Program-made: the position numbers and the translations under genes
In this document: one piece after another, positions 19,079 to 27,628 of the stretch
Numbering within the stretch: the stretch's first letter is position 1
Layout of the letters: every line of letters begins with the position of its first letter
The notes under the pieces: model-generated
What the model was told of the DNA's origin: nothing
Seen by the model: the letters and a program-made list of their open reading frames with translations, nothing else
Database searches by the model: none
DNA from: Xenorhabdus ehlersii
Lineage (GTDB): Bacteria; Pseudomonadota; Gammaproteobacteria; Enterobacterales; Enterobacteriaceae
Direction: 5' to 3'
Length of the DNA: 64,000 nt
NCBI RefSeq assembly: GCF_003610465.1
Contig: NZ_RAQI01000001.1
Coordinates: 1,178,001-1,242,000 of the forward strand

Positions 19079-21184
19079 ATGAACTCATTGGTCATTATAT
19101 TGGCTATTTTTATCATTAGCCTGATTATAATGGCTTCCTTTCTGATTTTCAGATGGAGGCGGCTTGGTAACGCGTGTTATCTACAGTCAATGGCTAAGAC
19201 TGCCAGCCGTAAACTGGATACTGATGAATACCAAGCCATAGAATCTTACTTGCGAAACGCCCGTCTTCTGATGAAACCGAATAGTAGACACAGGGCTGAT
19301 TATCCGGTACTCCCTGTTAAACATGATGATGTTTATACCATCACGCATCCTATTAGCCGTTTTTCTGCTGCAACGGATGGGGAGCACCATTGGCGCTACT
19401 ATCTTGGTGAAACAGAAATACATTTGCCTGTGTTGTTTGAGCCATTTATCAAACAGCGGAATACGATTGAGATTGTTCGAACCTCATCAATACCGCTTGT
19501 CATCGCGGTTAATGGTCACTTTTTGCAAGATTATCAGCAAGATCTGTTCATCACGAGAGTAACGGTAAAAACCGAACATGCCTCCATTCAAAAAAATGGT
19601 AATTCGAGTGCTAAATTACTGCATATCCGCAAGGAGACATTAGAAGAATATCGTTTGCGGAAATCAACGGGCATTCAGGGAAGCGTCCTGATGTGTGTTG
19701 GTTTATCACTGTGGTTTGTGGCTCTTTTTGTGCCCATTCCGATGTTGCCGTGGTTAATGCTGGTGGCGTTTTTGTTTATTCTAGGCGGTTTTTGGTCACA
19801 TTTTCGATTGCCCTCTAGTCGAAAATTAGCCAATATCCATTGTTTCAATGGCATTCCGAAACGATGGGGAATATTTAGCGAGTTTGAGCCGGAGCAAAGA
19901 AAGAATATCTCTCTGGGCGGTATTGATCTGGTTTATCCCGTACATTGGGAGCCTTATATTTCCCATGATCTTGATCAGAATACCGATATTGATATTTACA
20001 CCAACTGCGATGTTGTGCGGCAGGGGTGCTATCTCTCTTTGCATGAAGAAGAGAAGCACTATCCTTATCAGCGTAGTAGAAAGAATGTGATGTTGGTGGC
20101 TTTCTCTGTATTTGTCATGCTGTTGCTTTACTTTTATCAACCGGTGAACTTATCCATGCGGCTTAGTTTTGCCTGGTTATATGGCAGTAATACCAAGGTC
20201 ATTACCAGCTTCTATGAGCTACAAAATATGCCGTTGAAGGAAGGGGATGTATTAAAGGTCAAAGGTGTTGGGATGTGCTATGTTCCCCCCAATATCATGC
20301 CCAAAGCGAATATTACAATATTCGCACCATTTGATTGTGTGGGTATCTATTGGAATAGTGAAATTCCATTACCTATGCTGGAATCTGAAGTTGTCGAAAG
20401 TGCTTCAGCACTGATTACAGCGGTTGGTGAGCAATTACATCCAGTTGAACGTAAAAGTAATCCTAGCCTGAACGCAGCCATTGCCAAATCGGGCATGACC
20501 ATGCTGGACAATTTTTCACAAATCATTTTGAAAACACAAAAGTTGTGCCAGAACGATGCTGATTGTGGCCGTTTGAAAAATGCATTGGTCAATTTGGGAA
20601 ATGCCAAAAGTTGGGACAAACTGTTAAAAGCCGCTGAAAGCGGCAAGCTGGACGGAACTAAGGTATTGTTGCGTTCTATCAGTGCCGATGCGTTGGAAAA
20701 ACTGGTTGATTCCACTACCGCATCATTTATCTATCGGGAGATCGATAAAATGGTCATTCTTATAAACAGTCCATCTCCGGGAGGCGTTTTATTGCTGAGT
20801 GATGAGGGGAAAACCTTAGTTGAATACCCGATGCGGACACAATACATATACGAACACTCAGCTTTAGATCGATGGCGGGAATTACAGGGGCTTTTAGAGC
20901 TGTTGATGAAGACACCATTTGAAACGGAGGGAATTGTGACAAAATTGTCAGAAGATCCCAACGGGACTCGTCATATCGTGTTGCACCGTGAACCGGATTC
21001 CACGTCGATTATTCGTTATCTGGGAGGTTGTTTGCTACTGATGATCTTGTTGGTAACGTTGATCATCAACGTCATATTGATTATCAAGAAAAAGCAGAAA
21101 AACCGGCGGCGTCTCCAACATATCACCCAGTACTACGATAGCTGTTTTAATAAGAGAAATATCCATGCAGAATTCAGACACTGA
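19079..21184 (+). CDS. igaA: Inner-membrane Rcs regulator IgaA (YrfF/MucM)
   Basis: Represses the Rcs envelope-stress phosphorelay and is essential where Rcs is active. The 701-residue product has an N-terminal membrane segment (residues 4-24), paired segments near 205-245, one near 342-360 and a C-terminal one near 645-670, with the large periplasmic domain in between. Family landmarks include LHIRKETLEEYRL, IHCFNGIPKRWGIF, NISLGGIDLVYPVHW, DIDIYTNCDVVRQGCYLSLHEE and the periplasmic Cys pair in LCQNDADCGRLKNALVNLGN. Its last 20 bases overlap hslR. Confidence 0.95.
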   Translation: MNSLVIILAIFIISLIIMASFLIFRWRRLGNACYLQSMAKTASRKLDTDEYQAIESYLRNARLLMKPNSRHRADYPVLPVKHDDVYTITHPISRFSAATDGEHHWRYYLGETEIHLPVLFEPFIKQRNTIEIVRTSSIPLVIAVNGHFLQDYQQDLFITRVTVKTEHASIQKNGNSSAKLLHIRKETLEEYRLRKSTGIQGSVLMCVGLSLWFVALFVPIPMLPWLMLVAFLFILGGFWSHFRLPSSRKLANIHCFNGIPKRWGIFSEFEPEQRKNISLGGIDLVYPVHWEPYISHDLDQNTDIDIYTNCDVVRQGCYLSLHEEEKHYPYQRSRKNVMLVAFSVFVMLLLYFYQPVNLSMRLSFAWLYGSNTKVITSFYELQNMPLKEGDVLKVKGVGMCYVPPNIMPKANITIFAPFDCVGIYWNSEIPLPMLESEVVESASALITAVGEQLHPVERKSNPSLNAAIAKSGMTMLDNFSQIILKTQKLCQNDADCGRLKNALVNLGNAKSWDKLLKAAESGKLDGTKVLLRSISADALEKLVDSTTASFIYREIDKMVILINSPSPGGVLLLSDEGKTLVEYPMRTQYIYEHSALDRWRELQGLLELLMKTPFETEGIVTKLSEDPNGTRHIVLHREPDSTSIIRYLGGCLLLMILLVTLIINVILIIKKKQKNRRRLQHITQYYDSCFNKRNIHAEFRH

Positions 21185-21584
21185 TCAGGCTGTTCGCCTT
21201 GATAAATGGCTGTGGGCTGGTCGTTTTTATAAAACCCGTTCCATTGCGCGTGAAATGATTGAAGGGGGAAAAGTTCATTATAATGGGCAACGGAGTAAGC
21301 CGAGTAAGTTGGTTGAATTGAATGCAGAGATTAAACTGCGTCAGGGAAATGATGAAAAAACGGTGATCGTCTTGGCATTGTGCAGTCACAGACGGAGTGC
21401 TACCGAAGCCCAGCAGCTTTATCAGGAAACGGCAGAAAGTATTATCAATAGGGAAAAAATGGCATTGGCTCGTAAAATGAATGCACTCACGATGCCACAT
21501 CCCGATCGCCGTCCAGACAAAAAAGAACGGCGTACACTGATAAAATTCAAGAACGCAAAATTAAATGAGTCGGGAGATACTTAA
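21165..21584 (+). CDS. hslR: Ribosome-associated heat-shock protein Hsp15
   Basis: S4-domain RNA-binding protein that binds 50S subunits carrying a stalled nascent chain and helps recycle them. The 139-residue product opens with the S4 motif RLDKWLWAGRFYKTRSIAREMIEGGKVHYNGQRSKPSKLV and ends in a basic tail. It begins within igaA and is followed by hslO, forming an igaA-hslR-hslO unit. Confidence 0.95.
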   Translation: MQNSDTDQAVRLDKWLWAGRFYKTRSIAREMIEGGKVHYNGQRSKPSKLVELNAEIKLRQGNDEKTVIVLALCSHRRSATEAQQLYQETAESIINREKMALARKMNALTMPHPDRRPDKKERRTLIKFKNAKLNESGDT

Positions 21585-21665
21585 TCGATTTTAAGCTGTA
21601 TCCAATAAAAATAGGCAACTTGAAAGACGAAGAGTACAACCGTCTCAGTGAAATGAGAGAGATTT

Positions 21666-22541
21666 ATGACCAAGTATGACCAATTACACCGCTTTTTATT
21701 TGAAAGCCATTCTGTCAGAGGGGAACTTGTTTCCGTTAGTGAAACTTACCAACGGATGCTTGAGAATCATCATTTCCCCCAACCGGTACAGCAGCTATTG
21801 GGTGAATTGTTGGTCGCAACCAGCCTGTTGACAGCCACCTTAAAATTCAATGGTGATATCACGGTACAGATACAGGGGGATGGGCCGGTCAAACTGGCGG
21901 TAATTAATGGTAACAACCTGCAACAGATGCGTGGTACGGCCCGTATTGATGGTGAAGTGAATGCCGCAAGTAGCCTGCGTGATATGGTCGGTAATGGTTA
22001 TATGGTCATCACTGTGACACCAACAGAAGGTGAGCGTTATCAAGGCGTTGTGGCACTGGAAGGCAATACATTGGCAGAGTGTCTGGATGCGTACTTCAAA
22101 CAGTCAGAGCAGTTGCCAACTCGCCTGTTTATCCGTACTGGTATGCAGGATGGAAAAATAGCAGCAGGTGGCATGTTATTGCAAATCTTGCCTGGGGCAC
22201 AAGAAGGCAGCGAAGATATGCTTGACCATTTGGTGCAACTGACTGCAACCATTAAGGGAGAAGAGCTGTTTACGCTGGATGCGAAAGAGATTTTGCATCG
22301 CCTTTATCATGAAGAAGATGTCACGCTATATGAACCTCAGCAAGTGGAATTCCGTTGCACCTGCTCCCAGCAACGTTGTGCTGATACGCTGGTGACGTTA
22401 TCAGAAGCTGATCTTCAGGAAATTTTGCACAACGATGGCAAAATCGACATGCAATGTGAATTTTGTGGCATGCACTATGTTTTCGACGAGAAAGATATCA
22501 ACGAAATAAAGGCTGCAAAAAAGAGCGGTTGCACTGATTAG
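21666..22541 (+). CDS. hslO: Redox-regulated chaperone Hsp33
   Basis: Holdase chaperone switched on by oxidative unfolding. The 291-residue product has the N-terminal core ([24 protein letters not shown]) and the C-terminal zinc/redox switch, with Cys residues in [10 protein letters not shown] (C-x-C) and CEFCGMHY (C-x2-C) spaced as required. A GAGAGA Shine-Dalgarno sequence precedes the ATG. Followed by a terminator before pckA. Confidence 0.97.
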   Translation: MTKYDQLHRFLFESHSVRGELVSVSETYQRMLENHHFPQPVQQLLGELLVATSLLTATLKFNGDITVQIQGDGPVKLAVINGNNLQQMRGTARIDGEVNAASSLRDMVGNGYMVITVTPTEGERYQGVVALEGNTLAECLDAYFKQSEQLPTRLFIRTGMQDGKIAAGGMLLQILPGAQEGSEDMLDHLVQLTATIKGEELFTLDAKEILHRLYHEEDVTLYEPQQVEFRCTCSQQRCADTLVTLSEADLQEILHNDGKIDMQCEFCGMHYVFDEKDINEIKAAKKSGCTD

Positions 22542-22555
22542 CAATGAACTCTTAT

Positions 22556-22580
22556 AGGGCGTTATACACGCCCTTTTTTA
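22556..22580 (+). terminator. Terminator of igaA-hslR-hslO
   Basis: Stem AGGGCGT-TATAC-ACGCCCT followed by six T, 15 bases after the hslO stop; a classical rho-independent terminator. Confidence 0.85.
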
Positions 22581-22731
22581 TACGAATAATTCTGCCATTC
22601 CGTGCCCTGTGTCTCATATAAACTTAAAAAAAGTAATGTGATTTCAATTTTTTGATAACAATCGCTGTTAATTAGTCATAATTATTTATTATCCCCTACA
22701 GAGATAAAGTATAACCGACCAGGAGCAACAA

Positions 22732-24351
22732 ATGAGCGTTACAGGCATTACTGAGCAGGAACTTGCGGTTTATGGTATTCACGGTGTTAGTGAAATTGTT
22801 TATAACCCAAGTTATGAACTGTTATTCTCTGAAGAAACTCAACCCTCATTACAAGGGTATGAGCGTGGTACATTGACTAACCTTGGTGCTGTCGCGGTAG
22901 ATACAGGTATTTTCACGGGGCGCTCTCCGAAAGATAAATATATTGTCCGCGATGATATTACCCGCGACACCGTATGGTGGGCTGATCAGGGCAAAGGAAA
23001 GAACGATAATAAACCGCTCAGTCAGGAAACCTGGTCTCATCTAAAAGGTTTGGTTACTCAGCAGCTTTCAGGCAAACGTTTGTTTGTGGTTGATGCTTTT
23101 TGCGGAGCCAATGCGGATACGCGTTTGAAAGTGCGTTTTATTACTGAAGTGGCGTGGCAGGCACATTTTGTGAAAAATATGTTTATCCGCCCGTCAGACG
23201 AAGAATTAGTTGGCTTCACACCTGATTTTATTGTGATGAACGGAGCTAAATGCACCAACCCTCAATGGAAAGAGCAGGGGCTGAATTCTGAAAACTTTGT
23301 TGCTTTTAACCTGACAGAGCGTATGCAGTTAATCGGTGGTACTTGGTACGGTGGTGAAATGAAAAAAGGGATGTTCTCGATGATGAACTACCTGTTACCA
23401 CTAAAAGGTATTGCCTCTATGCACTGTTCCGCCAACGTGGGTGAAGCGGGAGATGTCGCTATTTTCTTCGGTCTTTCTGGAACAGGGAAAACCACACTTT
23501 CCACTGATCCGAAACGTAAGTTAATCGGTGATGATGAACATGGCTGGGACGATGATGGCGTGTTTAACTTTGAAGGTGGTTGCTACGCGAAAACTATCAA
23601 TTTGTCCAAAGAGGCTGAGCCGGATATCTATCACGCCATTCGCCGTGATGCCCTGTTGGAAAACGTCACTGTACTGGCGGATGGTACGGTTGATTTCAAT
23701 GATGGCTCTAAAACAGAAAATACCCGTGTTTCTTATCCGATTTACCATATTGAAAATATCGTTAAACCGATCTCAAAAGCAGGGCATGCGACCAAGGTTA
23801 TTTTCCTGACCGCAGATGCTTTCGGTGTACTGCCTCCGGTTTCCCGCTTAACTCCAGAACAAACCCAATATCATTTCCTGTCTGGCTTCACGGCAAAATT
23901 GGCAGGAACTGAACGTGGTGTGACGGAACCTACACCAACTTTCTCTGCTTGCTTTGGGGCGGCATTCCTGTCACTGCATCCGACGCAATATGCGGAAGTC
24001 CTGGTTAAACGTATGCAATTATCGGGGGCGAAAGCCTATCTGGTCAATACAGGTTGGAATGGCACGGGTAAACGTATTTCCATCAAAGATACCCGTGCGA
24101 TTATTGATGCGATTCTTAATGGTGACATTGAAGAGGCGGATACCATTCAACTGCCGATTTTTGATCTGGCCGTACCAACGACATTGCCGGGCGTAGATAC
24201 CAACATTTTGGACCCACGCAATACCTATGCCGATAAATCTGAATGGGATGTGAAGGCAAAAGATCTGGCCCAACGTTTTATCAATAACTTTGATAAATAT
24301 ACTGACACCGCTGCGGGTGCTGCATTGGTGAAAGTTGGCCCTAAGCTGTAA
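22732..24351 (+). CDS. pckA: Phosphoenolpyruvate carboxykinase (ATP)
   Basis: Makes phosphoenolpyruvate from oxaloacetate in gluconeogenesis. The 539-residue product shows [10 protein letters not shown], the metal/substrate region [21 protein letters not shown], the P-loop [13 protein letters not shown], the second metal site [24 protein letters not shown] and [13 protein letters not shown]. Full length. GGAGCAAC precedes the ATG. Its presence beside acs/actP elsewhere in the window fits growth on acetate and amino acids. Confidence 0.97.
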   Translation: MSVTGITEQELAVYGIHGVSEIVYNPSYELLFSEETQPSLQGYERGTLTNLGAVAVDTGIFTGRSPKDKYIVRDDITRDTVWWADQGKGKNDNKPLSQETWSHLKGLVTQQLSGKRLFVVDAFCGANADTRLKVRFITEVAWQAHFVKNMFIRPSDEELVGFTPDFIVMNGAKCTNPQWKEQGLNSENFVAFNLTERMQLIGGTWYGGEMKKGMFSMMNYLLPLKGIASMHCSANVGEAGDVAIFFGLSGTGKTTLSTDPKRKLIGDDEHGWDDDGVFNFEGGCYAKTINLSKEAEPDIYHAIRRDALLENVTVLADGTVDFNDGSKTENTRVSYPIYHIENIVKPISKAGHATKVIFLTADAFGVLPPVSRLTPEQTQYHFLSGFTAKLAGTERGVTEPTPTFSACFGAAFLSLHPTQYAEVLVKRMQLSGAKAYLVNTGWNGTGKRISIKDTRAIIDAILNGDIEEADTIQLPIFDLAVPTTLPGVDTNILDPRNTYADKSEWDVKAKDLAQRFINNFDKYTDTAAGAALVKVGPKL

Positions 24352-24371
24352 TGTAATTTAAGTTTTCAATG

Positions 24372-24408
24372 AAAGAACTCTATTCGGTTGGGTAGAGTTC
24401 TTTTTCGG
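24372..24408 (+). terminator. Terminator of pckA
   Basis: Stem AAAGAACTCTA...TAGAGTTCTTT with a 10-base loop and following T-run; also usable from the opposite side by the convergent pirin gene. Confidence 0.85.
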
Positions 24409-24417
24409 TACTCAACA

Positions 24418-25113
24418 TCAGTTGGATGGTAAATCAAACAGTAGGATTTCACTTTCTTGATTTGCAGTTAGCCGAAGTTGGGACTCATCCCAAATAGCAA
24501 CACCATCGCTGGTGGTAGCCCGAATTCCATTGATCATTACTTCACCACGAACAACCTGAATCCAGATGTTGCGTGCTTTTTCCATGTCATATTCACCATT
24601 TTCACCATTTCTTAATGCCCAACGCCATAATGTCATATCCTGAAAAACTTTTAGGGAACCAGCACGGGCATCAGGAGAAAGAATTAATTGGCGACTTTCG
24701 GTCGTATCAAAGTGGTGTTGTTCATAACGAGGAGTGAGTCCTGTTTTTTCCGGTATGATCCAGATCTGGTAAAGATGCAGTTGGCTATCATGCTGTGGGT
24801 TATATTCTGAGTGACGGATACCCGTTCCTGCACTCATAATCTGGAATTCTCCCGCAGACACTCTCCCTTTGTTCTCCATATTGTCTTGATGCTCCACCGT
24901 TCCAGACAGCACATAAGTCAATATTTCCATATCATTGTGAGGATGCATGCCGAATCCCTGTCCAGCATCAATCACATCCTCGTTAATAACCCTGAGAGCA
25001 GAAAATCCCATGAAATTTGCATCATAATAGTTGGCGAATGAAAAAGTATGCCAACTGTCCAGCCAGCCGTGATTGGCATGACCCCGTTCTGAAGCTTGGC
25101 GTAAGTAGATCAT
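24418..25113 (-). CDS. yhhW: Pirin family protein YhhW-like (quercetin 2,3-dioxygenase type)
   Basis: Bicupin metal protein of about 231 residues, very like E. coli YhhW, which shows quercetin 2,3-dioxygenase activity in vitro; the natural substrate is unknown. Metal ligands lie in FGMHPHNDMEILTYVLSGTVEHQD and SAGTGIRHSEYNP (His-x-His, His, Glu/His pattern). The C-terminal cupin is degenerate. The start is placed at the ATG at 25113 (MIYLRQASERGHANHGWLDSWHTF); an ATG five codons upstream is less like the family. It neighbours ryhB, as its E. coli relative lies near yhhX/ryhB. Confidence 0.9.
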   Translation of the reverse strand: MIYLRQASERGHANHGWLDSWHTFSFANYYDANFMGFSALRVINEDVIDAGQGFGMHPHNDMEILTYVLSGTVEHQDNMENKGRVSAGEFQIMSAGTGIRHSEYNPQHDSQLHLYQIWIIPEKTGLTPRYEQHHFDTTESRQLILSPDARAGSLKVFQDMTLWRWALRNGENGEYDMEKARNIWIQVVRGEVMINGIRATTSDGVAIWDESQLRLTANQESEILLFDLPSN

Positions 25114-25227
25114 TGCAAAATCCCTCAAATTTTTTTTGTAGTCTAGTTGAAGGAGTGAAATAGAAAAGACGGGAAATTTAATCTAAATATTCAAAATTTT
25201 TGAATAAAAATAAGACAATATCAGGGT

Positions 25228-25330
25228 AAAAAAAAAGCCAACATAAAGTTGGCCTATAAAGTAAACACTGGAAGCAATGTGAGCAATGTCGTACTTTCAC
25301 ATGGACCCTGAAGGTGGTGCACTGAAAGTG
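25228..25330 (-). ncRNA. ryhB: RyhB-type iron-responsive small RNA
   Basis: The minus strand between yhhW and the lux-like operon contains ACGACATTGCTCACATTGC followed by TTCCAG, which equals the conserved central pairing core of E. coli RyhB (one base differs just outside it). It ends in a hairpin GCCAAC-TTTAT-GTTGGC at 25237-25253 followed by nine T, a terminator and Hfq tail. A TTACAA/TATCAT promoter with a 17-bp spacer places the start near 25330, giving about 100 nt. RyhB represses mRNAs of non-essential iron proteins when iron is scarce. The ends are estimates. Confidence 0.9.
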
Positions 25331-25334
25331 CTAA

Positions 25335-25365
25335 GAATGATAATCGTTCTCAATATCATTTGTAA
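25335..25365 (-). promoter_or_regulatory. Fur-repressed promoter of ryhB
   Basis: On the minus strand, -35 TTACAA (25365-25360) and -10 TATCAT (25342-25337) are 17 bp apart. A Fur box (plus-strand GATAATCGTTCTCAATATC, 25339-25357) covers the spacer and -10. This is the expected layout for iron-dependent repression of RyhB. Confidence 0.8.
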
Positions 25366-25428
25366 AGTGTTTTTTTAAGCAAATTTGAGGTATTGCTTAA
25401 GATTCGTGTTGTGATGTTAGTTGTGATG

Positions 25429-26358
25429 TCAGCTCACCCCCAATTCCATCTGATAGAGATGTTGAGTGCCCATATCATGAAATTGATAGGGTGTTAATTG
25501 GTAGCCTCGTAGCCACAGTAAAAACCACCCATCATGCGTGTCCGGGCAAAGCCCGGCGAATCGAAATCCGCCTTTTTTCAGCAATGAGCATAACCCCAGA
25601 GCTTCTTCACATGCAGGCAGTTTCAAATAGATTAACTGTCCAGAAGGAAGATCGATGATCTCCGATAAAAAGTCAGCATGAACCTCGTATAGTGTGATTT
25701 CCAAACGTCGACCGGATTTTTTAATGCTAAATGGCTCAGAGATCATGGAACGCCGATACATTAATGGTGCATTTAGGGGTGATTCACCAACATATTGACT
25801 GACTTGGGCGACCCAGCCTTGCCAAGGTTGGGGCCAGTTCAGTTTAGGTAATGGCAATGATTTAAATGGCAAAATGCCCTGCACAATACTTTCGGGTTCT
25901 GGCAAACCAAATGGCGAATCAACATAATCCAGCATCAGCGCCGTAGAATAGAAACCCAAATTTTGGGCGATGTACTGGCTTTTAGGGTGTGAGCATACCT
26001 GTTTCATCGTCAATAAATTATAACCTTGCTCTTTCGCATAGCCGCATAAATAACTGCCCAGAGACTTAGCCACACCATAACCTTGAAAATCAGGATACAC
26101 AGCAATCAGCGCCAACTCTGCCTGACTTTTCTGTACCGTATCTTTAACCAGAGAAGCATGACCAATAAGCAAACCTTGGTGGAATGCCAAGGCGGAGTAC
26201 CATTGCCCTGTAGTTTGGTGCTCATTGATAAGCTTTGGTAGATAGATATCAGGATAGACATATGAATCACCGTAAACCTCACGGAATAGTTGGCTGATCT
26301 TTTTATCATCCCCTGGCTGATAGCTGCGGATCTGAATGGCGGATTGGAAGATAGTCAT
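25429..26358 (-). CDS. GNAT N-acetyltransferase of the lux-like operon
   Basis: A GNAT-fold acyltransferase of about 309 residues. The acetyl-CoA binding region is ELALIAVYPDFQGYGVAKSLGSYLCGYAKEQGYN (Q/R-x-x-G-x-G/A type) in the first half. The second half (after about residue 165) has no motif that I recognise and may be a second, degenerate GNAT-like domain. The start is placed at the ATG at 26358 with AAGG 8-9 bases upstream; a longer frame to 26394 would overlap the preceding gene. It is the last gene of a four-gene operon with two PaaK-like ligases and LuxC/LuxE homologues, so it may acylate an amine made by that pathway. Substrate unknown. Confidence 0.75.
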   Translation of the reverse strand: MTIFQSAIQIRSYQPGDDKKISQLFREVYGDSYVYPDIYLPKLINEHQTTGQWYSALAFHQGLLIGHASLVKDTVQKSQAELALIAVYPDFQGYGVAKSLGSYLCGYAKEQGYNLLTMKQVCSHPKSQYIAQNLGFYSTALMLDYVDSPFGLPEPESIVQGILPFKSLPLPKLNWPQPWQGWVAQVSQYVGESPLNAPLMYRRSMISEPFSIKKSGRRLEITLYEVHADFLSEIIDLPSGQLIYLKLPACEEALGLCSLLKKGGFRFAGLCPDTHDGWFLLWLRGYQLTPYQFHDMGTQHLYQMELGVS

Positions 26359-26368
26359 CGATTCAACC

Positions 26369-27613
26369 TTAGTTATAACGACGTAGATCCACAACTCGCT
26401 GCAATTTTCCTGATCGTGGGTGCGTAGACATGCTATCGATATTAGTTTGCACGATCTCCAGTATATTTTGATGTATGCAAGCCTCTTCCAGACCTGGAAA
26501 GGCGGCCATAACCCGATGGCGTATTCTGTCGATATCTACAGGTTGCAGGCTTGCTACCAACAATCGGAGCTGATCTTGCCCTGCCTTCTGACTTAGCTCC
26601 AATTGCCAGGCCAAAAGCTCTGTTTGTTGTGATAGTTGTGTCGCTAAATCGTCAGGGAATAATGACAGAGTGCCAAATCGTACACGATAACCTTGATTAG
26701 CACGTCCTTGCAGAGCGAATTTACGGCCTGGTTGTTCTGGCTCGCACCAGCAAGCCATATCACCAGTAGGATAGCGGATCACAGGCATAAGTTGTCGTTG
26801 CAGGTTAGTGACAACTAATAAACCACGTTTCCCTGGCACAGTAATGGGCCGATGAGTTATTTCATCGACGATTTCGATAATCGTGTCGTCAGAAAATACG
26901 CGATGCTCTCCCTGTTTGCAGTCGGGATCAGCAAAGCCAATCAAACCGGCATCAACACTGGCACAACCGATTGAACCTAAACGGGCGTGAGGAAAAACTT
27001 GTTGTATGATAGCGACCTGTGGATCAAACAAACTTTCTCCACCATAGAGAATGGTCTCCACCATCGGTAATGTTTGCCCCATTTCTTTCAAATAGTGAGC
27101 CAGGCGGATTAACTGCACAGGTACACCTGCCAGAACATTGATATTGTGAAGGCGGATATTGTTAATCAGCAATTCATCTTCCACCTTACAGGTGAAAGGA
27201 AATTCCAATATAGGGATTGGTGCATTCGATAATGCGCCGTGGATAAATATAAAGCTGGTATAAAGATCGCCAGCAAAAAACAGGTTAGCCACCCGATCCC
27301 CGGTTTTTAATTGGCGGGCAATGCCTTGGCCAAAGGAATTAATAAATGCTTTCCACTCTTGCTGACTGAAAACCGACAACCGTCCATCGCTGGTTGAGCC
27401 ACCTGTTTTAAACACATGACCGCCTTCCAGTGGTGCAGTCAGCACCGGCCATGTTGGTAAATTAGTTGAATGTGCCCAGTAATGACTGGGTTCCACGAGT
27501 GGTAAATCTTCCAAAACCCAATTATTGGGAATGGATTTATAGAGTTCTCGGTAATAAGCTGAATGCTCGCGTGCATGATGGAGCAAATCAGTCAATGTCG
27601 TTTTGGTCATCAT
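26369..27613 (-). CDS. PaaK/CoF-synthetase-like adenylate-forming enzyme
   Basis: About 414 residues with the fold markers of the phenylacetate-CoA ligase / coenzyme F390 synthetase group: a P-loop-like HVFKTGGSTSDGRLSVFS, the pocket helix VLAGVPVQLIRLAHYL, GGESL, GCASVDAGLIG, LVVTNLQRQLMPVIRYPTGDMACWC and a C-terminal GRANQGYRVRFGTLSLFPDDL lid. These activate a carboxylate as the adenylate, then usually pass it to a thiol. The P-loop Lys of the family (GTTGKP) is not obvious, so activity may differ. The first in-frame codon is a TTG at 27628; ATG at 27613 or 27610 is more likely. It abuts the LuxC-like gene. Substrate unknown. Confidence 0.75.
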   Translation of the reverse strand: MMTKTTLTDLLHHAREHSAYYRELYKSIPNNWVLEDLPLVEPSHYWAHSTNLPTWPVLTAPLEGGHVFKTGGSTSDGRLSVFSQQEWKAFINSFGQGIARQLKTGDRVANLFFAGDLYTSFIFIHGALSNAPIPILEFPFTCKVEDELLINNIRLHNINVLAGVPVQLIRLAHYLKEMGQTLPMVETILYGGESLFDPQVAIIQQVFPHARLGSIGCASVDAGLIGFADPDCKQGEHRVFSDDTIIEIVDEITHRPITVPGKRGLLVVTNLQRQLMPVIRYPTGDMACWCEPEQPGRKFALQGRANQGYRVRFGTLSLFPDDLATQLSQQTELLAWQLELSQKAGQDQLRLLVASLQPVDIDRIRHRVMAAFPGLEEACIHQNILEIVQTNIDSMSTHPRSGKLQRVVDLRRYN

Positions 27614-27628
27614 CTTAATTTTACTCAA

